Source of the DNA: Oppiella nova
Lineage: Eukaryota; Arthropoda; Arachnida; Sarcoptiformes; Oppiidae
Direction of reading: 5' to 3'
DNA: 23,173 bases
Assembly (NCBI GenBank): GCA_905397405.1
Contig: CAJPVJ010000558.1
Coordinates: 1-23,173, forward strand
Part shown: positions 10,756 to 22,609 of the stretch, one piece after another
Layout: every line of letters starts with the position of its first letter
Numbering within the stretch: the stretch's first letter is position 1
Notes under the pieces: model-generated
The model's database searches: none
What the model saw: only the letters and a program-made list of their open reading frames with translations
What the model was told of the DNA's origin: nothing
Made by a program: the position numbers and the translations under genes

Positions 10756-13700
10756 CTTAATGTTTAAATGAAAATATCAAAAATAAAATTTATAAAATTT
10801 TGCTTCCTAAATGTGTATGCATGCATAATTTATTGTAATTTAATACAAAATACATTACGGTGGTGTCCAAAAATATCCCAGCAACTTCAATTAAAAAATA
10901 AATATTATAATACAATAATATTATTCAAATACATCCTATACCAGAATTTTCGAATTATATATGGGTTTCAAAATTTAATCATATGATGCATACCCTGGTC
11001 AGAATATAAGAAAACCTCAATTTACATTAATTAAAAACACAAAAATACACATTTCTTGCAGCGCTATGAATACAAGCAAAGATTCAATTTGTGTTGATTT
11101 TCAGCGACAGTATAATAATAATCAGGGGCACATATTTGTGCAGTAGTTTTCTCCAAACCTTCAATATTCTGCATAGATGGGTTCATCTTAGTGGGGAACA
11201 TCGTGACCTGTCAGTAAATTGTACAATTAGAACGGGTATTAAAACAAACTATATATCCCTATAGACAAATTGAATTTATCAAAATCGGCGAATATCATGA
11301 GCTAGTCCCGTAAATCAAGTTATAAACATATTGACATAGTGATTTTACACATAAAAATAACATAATATCTATGGGCGGCACTTCATGAACACTCTAACCG
11401 CTATGAACCGTCAAATTACAAACAAATTGTCATTTGGTTTACGGAAAATATTTGGTATAAATTCATACATAAAAATCATGAAGGCCGCCAATAGAAATAC
11501 TGTTATTTTTATGTGTAAAATCACTATGTCAATATGTTTATAACTGGATTTACAGAACTAGCTCATGATATTCGCCGATTTTGATTAATTCAATTTGTCG
11601 ATAGGGACATAAAGTTTGTTTTAATACCTATTCTAATTGCACAATTTACTGACAGGTCACGATGTTTCCAACTTAGCCCTCTCGCATATATCTATTCTAA
11701 TTTATACAAAACTGATAAACGGTACATGTATACAGAGCGGCAAATACATGTATCAAAATTGTATTTCATTAGTAATTACTAAATTAATCCAAATAGTTAA
11801 CTAAATTTAGTTAATTGTTGTCATAACTAACTAAATTGTGAAATAAGTAAACAATTGTTTTCATAATTTTAATTAATTTTATACATCAGAAAGTTAATCT
11901 AATTCAAATATTAGTTAATTTAACGCACAATTAAGTTAATTTAATTACCAAAATAGTTAATTAATAGTTAAATACTTAATTTTTAACTAAATTAAATAAT
12001 TATAACTTAAAAAACTTAATAATTAGTTAAATTAACTATTGCACAAATATGTGCCCCTGATCATAATACTGAATGCATTGTTACACACATGAAATAGTCA
12101 TGCATGAATTAAAACTCAAATTATTACCAGGGTATTCTTCTTATGAATATTTTGTAAATCCCATATAAAATTTTAATAAATCAACATTGAGGTTTAGTTT
12201 TGTTTGATATAATATTATTGTAAATAATGTGAGTTTTAATTGAAATTAGTTAAAATATGTTGGGACACTCTATATAATATTTTATTATTTATTTAGAAAA
12301 TATATATATTCATCAACTAACTTGTTCGTTTGAAAAATCGTTAGTACGTAAGTTATATTTAACAAAATTCATGATTTTCGATTTTCTATAAAGCATAAAC
12401 TTAGATATTTCTATCCTGTGTTCAGAAGCTTATAAAAACATTATTTTCACTTAAATACTAAATTCTGGATTTGTTTTAGTAAGGAGTGAGGGACGAATTT
12501 TCTTTAAGTGATTGTAATTTTCATGAATTGTTAGCTAGTAACATAATTAACATTTTGATTTACTAAAAGTTGTGAATCAAATAAATTATCTTGTGGAATT
12601 CACTTTCAACTAATGCTGGCGTCCTTATTTTGTCATTAAAAAACATTAGATTTAATTTCATACAATGATATACTAGTATTTTGTGTGTATATACAGTATT
12701 GGTATTTATTGTTGGAATTATGCAGCAAACAAATGACATTTATGTCATGTACAATCCATTGAATATGTTATTTTAATGTCAAAATAAGGATGTCAGCGAT
12801 GGTTTAAGTAAATTCAACAGGCTATCTAATCGATTTGTAAACTTAAATAGATTGAAAATTGATAATTGTGCCACTGACTAACTATTCATAAAACTCATAA
12901 CCACTTAATTTTATAATCGTTCCTCAATATTAAATACGTAAAACATATATTATTATTCATTAACAATGAAACATTATTTTAAACAATCTGAAAACAGTTT
13001 TTATATTTCTTATAAAATATTATAAATAATAAATAACTATTAACTATAATAAATATTATTACCTGTTATTAGACAGTCGCAGTCATGTGTATCTTTTAAA
13101 TTTTTCATTAAGCTAGTTAACCAATCTGAAAAATATTCCTTTATTGCGGTATCACAATCATAGTTTAAACCCTCGTAGGCTTTATATCGGGCTGAATGGT
13201 CAGTATATTCAATGAGTGCTAAATCACAATTACTGCGATTTAATATTAAGACGAGAACATTATGCAAATTAATGTCTCTGTTATATTTATCTGGGTTAAA
13301 GCAAAAATCAATGGCCACTGCACTCATATGAGACAATATATGAGCATGTTCAACTCCCGCAATTTTAGCTGAGTCTTTAACGGCCTGTACTTGTCTTATG
13401 CTATAATACGTGGGAACAATGAATAACACATTTTGTATATAGTTTTCAAACTGAGTCTCAGCTCTGGATTTCATTTCCAATACTTGTAACGCGAATAACG
13501 ACTCGACGTTTAAGTCAACACTCGCGTGAGTCGTGTCCGTGAATATGAGCCTTACTTTTGGCGGATTTCTATCAATAAAATATAGCTTATATTTACTAAG
13601 ATCTTCATTATCAACATCCCGTCCCATAATATCTTTGATTGGATACGTATTACTTCCGTTTAAGTATCTCTGGGCGTTACATCCATAGAGTATATTATTG

Positions 13701-16457
13701 CCATCAAATGCCACACAATTTATAGTGCTATTACCTAACGGATCAAGCACATTTATATAACGGTTGGCTAGTTTGTCAAAATAGATGGCAATTAATTTAT
13801 CATTGAATTTCATAATAAGTGAATGTGATTTGTCCTTTTTGTTTGCGTTATATGTTTTGTATTTTTCTTTATAATAATGGATATTATCTTCAATATAATT
13901 GCGATTAATTTTAATCGTTTCATATAAATAATCAATAATAAATCCGTTGTTGTTTTCAAATACGAGCTTTTCCTGCATAGGCCATAAATGATCAAGCAAT
14001 TGATTATGTACTTGTTCAAATTGACTATCCGTCATGTGTAAACATTTTGCAGAATATTCGGAAAATTTATGGTAATATTCAGTGAATAGATTCTGTGCTA
14101 TTTTATCCATGGCACTTTTAATAATCGTATGATTCGCCTGATTTTGGAGCAAATATTTTTGATAAAATTGTTCAAGATAATTCTCTACATCAATTTTACA
14201 CTTTCTGATTATATCTGATGTATATTTATCTACTTGTGTTTGCTTTTTAATTTCATCCCATATTGTGTTGAATATATTGTTAGATTTTTGTCTGAATATA
14301 TCATCATTAAATGTACCTTTAGTTAGTAGCTGACACATTTCAATTTCGTATAATTTACTAGCCATTTCAGTACAATTTGTATAAAAATTTTCAATGTTTT
14401 TATTAATTGCATTAATTTTGTCCGTGTAAAATTTTATATCATTTGTAGTCAATTCACTGTATTTATCGCACAGGTATTTATCATTTCTAAATGGACTTGT
14501 ACCAATAAGCATTAAATAATGATTAATTTGTTCCGGGTATATTGGGTAGCTATCCTGTGCGCATAACTCTTCACATTTAACAACAAATGTGTTGTAAATG
14601 TCACCGAAATTCTGGTACAACACTCTCTGTCCGTCCATTAATTGCCTCAATATTCTTGAATAAAATGTTTTCAAATTTTCAAATTCATTGGCTTTCGAGT
14701 CATACGAATCCATAATCTCTTTAACCGTCGGTTCGTATATTTGGCCCAAATTTTTAGGTTTCATATAATGTTTGAAATTTATATCAATTTTCTTTCGTAA
14801 CAAATTCAAAAAACAATCCAATAATTCATTCGTCAGTTTATCGCCGTTTTTGTGATGTTTTTTGTAAATAACTTCGAAATTTAATTTTTCAAAATTTAAG
14901 TCAGTTTGTAGTGATTTTCGCATGTCTTTGACCAGGTCCGACTCAGTAGTGACTAACATATTAAATTGTTCAACAAATTTACTTTTCAATGCTTCGTGTG
15001 TTGTCTCGAAAGCTTTCATAATATCTTTATCTCCAATATCTATTTCATTGAAAAATGCTTGCTTATATTTCATAATTAATATTTGCTTGTGTTTATGCAG
15101 TTCATCATTGGTGTAGTCAACGCTAGACTGATCAAGTTGATTCTTTGGTAAAAAATCAGCTTTGCTCGTATTATGTAATAAATCAGTAATTGATAATGTA
15201 TGTGTATTACCATGGCCAGCTGACGTAGTTTGTTTGAACTGGTTTAAAATGTTTAAACTTTTATCATTATTAGGGCCATTATTATCCAAATCATTAACTT
15301 TTGCTGTATTAAAATTATCAGGTTTTAATATACTTTCACATGTAGCTGGATTACTTGTTTCAATTAAAATTTCAGGACTCCTACTAGTTAGGTTATTAAA
15401 AATTTCACTACAATTCTGTATTATATGTATAACATTGTCAGTATTTGTAAATATTTTCCCACTTGGCCATTTAATAGCATCGAGAACATTAGCCTTGATA
15501 CATTCTGAAATTTGTTGTACATATTCCAGGTTAAGATCCGCAACTTTCCAATCAACTTTCCTGACACTGCTTATGGGACAGGCGGTCAGGTAAGTACCCG
15601 TAGTGTTAAATTCCTGTTCAATTTCTTGTGAATTTTTGAGTATTTCACGAAAATCTGCGAAACTTTTATTTTGTTCGAAAACTTCGCATTGATTTATGCA
15701 TTCAATTAAATGTGTATAAGATGTTACTCCAGTGGCGTACGTACTAATTAACTCCCCTCTCGAGAATTTCTAGTAATTTATTTAAAAAAATTATATTAGA
15801 AAATATAAAAAAATAGTAAATATACTTTGATTTTTTCAATTAAAACAAAACTGTACAGCAGTACCAAGGAAGAGTTCATATATTGGTTTAGAATCTTACT
15901 ATCATATAAAGTAATGTTTAAATACTTACATCTAGATTACTGCACTTTTGATTGAAAATTAACACGGTAGATAATTGTGATATTAGCCGGAACATACGTA
16001 ATAGTAACGGATTTTCGACAAGATCCATAAATTTATATTGGTAATTTTGTAGATTTGTCAATAAAATTGCCAATTTCTTATCATTCGTGTCCATGATTAT
16101 TGGTTCACTCCACATTTCAATGCCGGGATATTTATCTTGTTCACCTGTATTAGCCATATCATTATAAATATTTTGAAATCCATAACCACTTTTAAGGTTG
16201 ACATTTAGTGGCCAGTCACCCTGGCCTCCCTTTTCCAGGCAGTTTAGTATGAGATTTATAGTGAATGTGTTGCCTTCAAAGTGTGGGCCCACCACCGATA
16301 TGATGGCTATTTCATCGCATTGTTTCTCATTGATCTTGGTCAATATGTTGCCAATAAGATGTTTATTAATGTGGAATTGTTCCTCGATCAACTCCACAAT
16401 CCTAACATTTTGGGGTTGATCTGTCATTGGTAATCTATCTTGAGTAATTGGGAACAT
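7295..16457 (-). CDS. Spliced gene: atlastin-like pseudo-GTPase fused to two Hsp70 modules
   Basis: This is the whole-gene model. Exons are 16457-15930, 15769-13063 and 10755-7295, giving 2,231 codons plus TAA. Introns are 15929-15770 (donor GTAAGT, acceptor TACTAG, phase 0) and 13062-10756 (donor GTAATA, acceptor TTAAG, phase 1). Both junctions keep frame and fall inside continuous family homology. The first lies in the GTPase-like domain. The second completes the Hsp70 LVGGSTRIP region as LITGG. Domain order is GTPase-like about 15-300, helical about 300-825, Hsp70-1 about 826-1260, helical about 1300-1760, Hsp70-2 about 1765-2227. All nucleotide-binding motifs are degenerate, so a scaffold or regulatory role is more likely than catalysis. 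The long uninterrupted frames argue that it is under selection. No transcript evidence is available here. Confidence 0.7.
10859..12272. repeat. Nested imperfect palindrome, about 1.4 kb
   Basis: Inverted similarity can be followed in layers. The outermost pair is GGTGTCCAAAAATATCCC near 10862 against the reverse complement of about 12230-12268. The next pair is near 10955-11000 and 12120-12170, sharing TATATGGG and ATACCCTGGT. Then come 20-bp ends CAGGGGCACAT at 11123-11142 and 12040-12059. Innermost are arms of about 190 bp at 11188-11379 and 11484-11678. The layers suggest DNA transposons or MITEs inserted into one another, or one long fold-back element that has decayed. The outer ends resemble Tc1/mariner-type ends, but no family can be assigned with confidence. 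Confidence 0.7.
11188..11678. repeat. Fold-back element with about 190-bp arms
   Basis: The arm at 11188-11379 and the reverse complement of 11484-11678 agree over most of their length, sharing for example ACATCGTGACCTGTCAGTAA, AATCGGCGAATATCATGAGC and CATATTGACATAGTGATTTT. The loop is about 100 bp. It has no coding capacity, as expected for a MITE or fold-back element. Confidence 0.85.
12485..12926. repeat. Second fold-back element, about 160-bp diverged arms
   Basis: The left arm at about 12485-12645 and the reverse complement of about 12765-12926 align through shared blocks such as GTCCTTATTTTG versus ATCCTTATTTTG and TGAATTGTTAG versus TGAATAGTTAG, with small gaps. The arms are more diverged than those of the neighbouring palindrome, suggesting an older insertion. 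No coding frame is present. Confidence 0.7.
13063..15769 (-). CDS. Exon 2: GTPase-domain end, helical region, Hsp70-like NBD 1
   Basis: The frame is open for 902 codons from the acceptor at 15770 to the donor at 13062. The first part (KFSRGELISTYATGV, then YLTACPISSVRKVDW and EYVQQISECIKANVLDAI) resembles the C-terminal half of atlastin/GBP GTPase domains. No RD guanine-specificity motif was found. A long helical stretch rich in Lys, Asn and Tyr follows, and its start resembles the atlastin middle domain. From about residue 826 an Hsp70 nucleotide-binding domain can be traced by YPIKDIMGRD, ALQVLEMKSRAE, VLFIVPTYYSIRQ and DSAKIAGVEHAHIL. Phosphate loop 1 (GIDLGTT) reads MKFNDKL, and phosphate loop 2 (DLGGGTFD) reads LNRSNCD. 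The unspliced frame would run only to 13040, which is why it resembles a truncated gene. Confidence 0.72.
15930..16457 (-). CDS. Exon 1: atlastin/GBP-like GTPase domain, degenerate
   Basis: ATG at 16457 opens 176 codons ending at the strong donor GAT/GTAAGT. The order of motifs follows atlastin. First comes VRIVELIEEQFHIN. The P-loop position then reads GPHFEGNT (residues 57-64), where atlastin has G-x4-GKS, so the invariant lysine is Asn. GIEMWSE (112-118) matches the atlastin GIQIWSE segment. LLTNLQN (132-138) sits where LLMDTQG is expected, so the DxxG motif is lost. MFRLISQLSTVLIFN matches the following helix. Atlastins fuse ER membranes using GTP, but this domain probably cannot bind or hydrolyse it normally. 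Without splicing the frame would end nine bases into the intron (TAA at 15918). A second in-frame ATG lies at 16427. Confidence 0.72.
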
Positions 16458-16769
16458 TTTAAGATTTAAATTAATAAAATTATTTTAATTATTTTTGTTT
16501 TATTATTGAAATAATGTTAAATAATAAAATATAATAATGTTATAAATATATTAATAAATAGAATGTTATTAACAAAAAATTATAAATAAATATAAAAAAA
16601 TTTGTGCTAATATATTTCCATAGCCAATATAGTTATAAATAATATCATATTTGTAGTAGCAATGCTAGTGTAGCATTCTAAATGCAAAATATATTAATTC
16701 ATACCTAACATAAATTTATTTATTAAATAAATAATGTGTAAAATATTACAAAAATTTCAGTATACTCAC

Positions 16770-17790
16770 CAATTTCATTAATTATATATGATTTGTATGA
16801 TATCTGATATTCATTGTTATAATAATCAATAATATTTGTGTAAATTGTTTTTACATGGGTGTTGCCAAAAATTTTATATATTGAAGTGTTGTTAACTCCG
16901 ATTACATAATCAAAATAATTTAATGAGTTAATTTGAATAAGGTTGTCAAACTTTTTTTCAATTTTTAAAAGTTTAGGAATTTTTTCATGTAATTCCTTAT
17001 CGCCCTCAATAATTAAACCACAAAAATATATTAATTCATCTTGCTTAAAATACGTATTTATCCAAGATGAACATATTGATTTAATATTCGAAAGGTTCAC
17101 CAATAAGGTAGGCACATTAACATTATGTCTTACATCGTGACCAAGTTGATAATTATTATTATAACCCCAACTATACACTTGACCATCCTCATTTATTGCA
17201 AATGATGATAATACATAGCATGAGATATGTTTAATTTTATCATGATTACCAAATTCAATTTTAATTGGCTTGAATATAATATTACCCTTAGCTTTTCCAC
17301 AACCTAACTGTCCATACTTATTACTACCCCAACCATACACATCGCCATTATTCATAAGCATCAATGAATACCTTAGTCCACAGCATATAGTTGTTATTTC
17401 TTGATAATTTAGGTCAAATGTAACTTGTTCAGGTTTATAATAGGTATCAAAATTACCCGGTACTCTACCCAATTGGCCAAACTCATTTTGTCCCCAACTA
17501 TATATGTTACCATCATTATTTGTAGCAAGTACAAATGAAATACCGTTTATGAACTTGTTGATATTTTTGTTGCTTAATTCACTTATTTCAGTTATATCAT
17601 CAACGAGCGTATTATGTCCAAGCCCTAAAATACCTTCGTCGTTTGTCCCTTTACCATAAACACGGTCATTGCTGGTTATATATAAAATATTAATACCTAT
17701 ACGGTCATCAAGAACAAAAAACAATTTTATAGATTGTTTAACATTTACAGGTAATTTTGAACAAACATCAAATTTTTCTAAAATAGACAT
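16770..17790 (-). CDS. RCC1-repeat protein, first exon
   Basis: ATG at 17790 opens a beta-propeller of the RCC1 type. Four blade motifs are clear: VYGKGTNDEGILGLG (44-58), IYSWGQNEFGQLG (96-108), VYGWGSNKYGQLG (151-163) and VYSWGYNNNYQLG (205-217), with weaker ones after. RCC1 proteins act as Ran exchange factors, ubiquitin-ligase parts or protein-binding platforms, and the sequence does not say which. At residue 340 a strong donor, ATTG/GTGAGT (intron from 16769, phase 1), ends the exon. Reading through gives only 15 more residues to a stop at 16723. The next coding sequence downstream is the GTPase-like exon, which has phase-compatible acceptors at 16439 and 16421, so this may be the true 5' exon of the fused gene. 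It is a clear paralogue of the gene at 18255. Confidence 0.8.
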
Positions 17791-18254
17791 TTTAAAATGA
17801 ATGCTTTAAAAACAATTATAATGTAAAGTATTATACGTTATATTAAAAAACATTAACCTTATACAATAATCACTAGTTATTAATCACTATGCCAATACAA
17901 TAAATTAGATAAATAACTGATTACAATGGTTAGTAGACTCTGATGCTATGTAACCATATCGTAAAAAATAAAATAACTAAGTTGAGGCAATTTAATTTAT
18001 AAAGAACTATCTTTATGATATTAAAACAATATATAAAACTTAAACTATATTATAACTATATATAAAAGTTAACTTAATATAAAATATTAATTTATAACAT
18101 TAGTAACCTTTTATATAATGATAAAATTGCATGGAAACTTATATGATAAGAAAACAACTCCATTTTACTACTATTAGCAAAATAGTTGTTAGTATAATAT
18201 TTTCAATTTTAATATTGTTACAATATATTTATTTTATATGGCAAATTTTTAAAA
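17791..18254. promoter_or_regulatory. Shared intergenic region between divergent RCC1 genes
   Basis: This 464-bp AT-rich gap separates the start codons of two oppositely oriented RCC1 paralogues, so both promoters must lie here or within untranslated leaders. No TATA box or other element stands out from the AT-rich background. A shared or bidirectional promoter is an inference from arrangement only. Confidence 0.4.
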
Positions 18255-19448
18255 ATGTGCACTGAAATATTAAGGTCACTTAATGAATTAAAAAATGTTC
18301 AAGAATTTGACATATCCAAGGTTAGTATATTTTATATATTAAATAAACGCGAATTAGACCAAAATGAACGTGGAAGCGGAAAAGAAATTATCTGTGTTAT
18401 TGAATCAAGCAATGAAAATGATCAACTATTAAGCAACGTGTATGGTGTGGGGAAATTTTTTAAAGACAATTTCAACTCAATTATAATTAAAGATTTATGT
18501 AATAAACAAATTACAAATTTCTACAACGGGAAAGGTTTTATTATAGCACTAACCCAAAATGGCCTTGTTTACTCATTTGGTCATAATGAACGTGCTCAAT
18601 TAGGACTAGGTCCCCCGACAAATACATTTGGAAAACCAGAATTAATAATTCCTTATGGAAATATAAATTTAAACAACAACATTAAAATAATCCAGATAAG
18701 TTGCGGAAAAAGTCACACCTTGGCTTTAGACTCCAATGGAAAGGTGTACGCGTGGGGAAGTAATGAGGATGGCCAAATTGTAGATGAAACTAGCGTATTA
18801 AATGTAGACACACCAAGATTGATCATGTTCACGCATAATAATGATACAACTATTAAATATGTAAACTGTTTTCGTAACACGTCATTTGCAATAACTAAAG
18901 ACGGTAAATTATATAGTTGGGGATCGCAAGAATTTCGCAACCTAGGTCATAATAGCAAGCCGAAGCAATTATTAGCAAGAAATCCTATTGGCAGCCATAT
19001 TAATACGATTTATCTACATAAATCATCAAATTTGATTAGTGCCGAAGGTATGATATACTTTTGTGGTACTCTACCAAATTGCGCTGGTCAACCTAAAATT
19101 ATACCCGAGCAAATAGATAGTTCAACCATCGGCATAAATAAACTACATGAGCAATACGCATTTGAGGCGGGTATATTACAAAAACATGGAAATCATTTTG
19201 AATTAATCGGAAATAAAACAGTGCCAATTGATCCTCAATATAAAATTTTTCAATATTATTTACTAAAGCACAAATGCACATATAATACAATTAAAATTGT
19301 TCATGATAAACCGTACTCAGCAACTATATACTCGGACGTAGACGTTAATTGCAGTCATACTACAAAGTACCTGGATCAACTAAAAACAGCCATTGTATGC
19401 CTGGATTGTGGACTAGAATGGCCAGATGGTGGTTATGACTCGGATTGA
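18255..19448 (+). CDS. RCC1-repeat protein with Cys/His-rich tail
   Basis: This is a single-exon frame from ATG 18255 to TGA 19446-19448, 397 residues. RCC1 blades are seen at VYSFGHNERAQLGLG (105-119), VYAWGSNEDGQ (164-174) and LYSWGSQEFRNLGH (219-232). The middle part, including IYFCGTLPN and QYKIFQYYLL, parallels the minus-strand neighbour, supporting a local inverted duplication. The last 35 residues differ: C366-S-H368 followed by C382-x-x-C385-G, a spacing that could form a small zinc site like a zinc ribbon or the start of a UBP-type finger. No BTB domain follows, unlike many animal RCC1-BTB proteins. Molecular function is unknown. Confidence 0.85.
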   Translation: MCTEILRSLNELKNVQEFDISKVSIFYILNKRELDQNERGSGKEIICVIESSNENDQLLSNVYGVGKFFKDNFNSIIIKDLCNKQITNFYNGKGFIIALTQNGLVYSFGHNERAQLGLGPPTNTFGKPELIIPYGNINLNNNIKIIQISCGKSHTLALDSNGKVYAWGSNEDGQIVDETSVLNVDTPRLIMFTHNNDTTIKYVNCFRNTSFAITKDGKLYSWGSQEFRNLGHNSKPKQLLARNPIGSHINTIYLHKSSNLISAEGMIYFCGTLPNCAGQPKIIPEQIDSSTIGINKLHEQYAFEAGILQKHGNHFELIGNKTVPIDPQYKIFQYYLLKHKCTYNTIKIVHDKPYSATIYSDVDVNCSHTTKYLDQLKTAIVCLDCGLEWPDGGYDSD

Positions 19449-20092
19449 ATTTTACAAAAATAATTACATTCAATATAATTGAATTTTAAAAATACAATAT
19501 ACTATATTCCACGTATTACAAATTATTACAAATAGTACCGTAATACTTATAGCATTACTAAATGTGAATTCTACTTTTGAAACTTACTGAATATAGTGAA
19601 TATAGTGTGAAAAATAATGAATCACTTTTTTCTTATTAAAGCAATATTTCACATTTATTTCATTTTTTGGAACTGATATTTAAAATTATTAAAATGAAAA
19701 ATATAATTTGTGATTTTAATCACTGACTTATGTATGAAAATTATTTATTATAATATAATAACTTATATAAAACAAAGTTATACAAAAAGAGATGTTCGAC
19801 CCTGCTATAATATTACTCAACACTACTGCATACTACTGTGTGTATTACTATTAGAAATAATATTAGAGCAGAGTTGACAACCTTAATTATGTATTTCTAT
19901 AACAGAAATCGTTTGTATATTTTTATGTATATCTTATTAATTCGAGATTAAAATTAGAAATAAATATTTTATTATAAAATAATTCATTAAAGAAAACTGT
20001 AATAGTGTTAAACAGTACTGATCCCTCAAATTGACATCAATTAAGACTCAATAAAAACAGAATATTCTGTAATAATGATCGAAAACCTATAC
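19449..20092. other. Intergenic region between convergent genes
   Basis: This region lies between the 3' ends of the plus-strand RCC1 gene and the minus-strand Hsp70 gene. ATTAAA at 19635-19640 (+) could serve the first gene. TTTATT at 19968-19973, which is AATAAA on the minus strand, could serve the second, about 120 bp after its stop. No coding sequence or repeat of note was seen. Confidence 0.5.
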
Positions 20093-22190
<2,098 letters not shown>

Positions 22191-22253
22191 CTAATAAATG
22201 AATGTATAATTATTATACCGGTAACTATTTTTATATTATTATATTTGGATCAA

Positions 22254-22306
22254 GGTATCAAAAGGTATATTCATTGTTTTCTTTCATATAGCTATTAATA
22301 CCAAAT
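22254..22306. repeat. Related MITE-like fragment in the upstream intron
   Basis: The reverse complement of this stretch resembles 20643-20695, sharing TTTGGTAT, AATAG and TATGAAAG and ending ACCTTTTGAT versus GCCTTTTGAT. It lies in the 419-bp intron at 22191-22609. The flanking 22310-22365 has only weak matching, so the copy is partial or diverged. Confidence 0.5.
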
Positions 22307-22609
22307 ATTTTAGTTCATATGTATAGTAGTGTTTGGGAACAGAATTAAAGTATACTTTAAATTATATAAATATCACAAACATTTATCCAATCTTAAAATG
22401 TAACATTAGATTATAAAATTATATTTTTATACAATTTTTTTTATGCACAATGTCCACAAGCACTAAACTATTATATTTACTATAAGCATTCTTATCAGGA
22501 TCATAATCAGGATTCATAATTTTTTAACTTAAACTTAAATAATCTTATTATGTAACTTGTTTCAGCATGCTATAAACAAACTATATTTTTAACATTAACA
22601 AATTAATAC

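Larger units (their letters stand above)
10756..13062 (-). other. Large 2.3-kb intron of the fused gene, filled with palindromes
   Basis: No coding frame beyond chance is present on either strand. The stretch is occupied largely by two imperfect palindromic repeat units (10859-12272 and 12485-12926). An AT-rich block at 11780-12040 is dominated by variants of TTAATTAACTAAA. This intron is far longer than the others in the window (about 90-420 bp), apparently because of these insertions. Confidence 0.65.

Noticed and set aside
11780-12040. Possible satellite or CRISPR-like array of TTAATTAACTAAA motifs
   Set aside because: The motifs are irregular in spacing and sequence. This is low-complexity AT-rich DNA inside a palindromic element.
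13040-15289. A separate truncated Hsp70-like gene starting near 15289
   Set aside because: There is no ATG at that point, the frame is open up to a splice acceptor at 15770, and the 3' end coincides with a GT donor whose phase fits exon 3.
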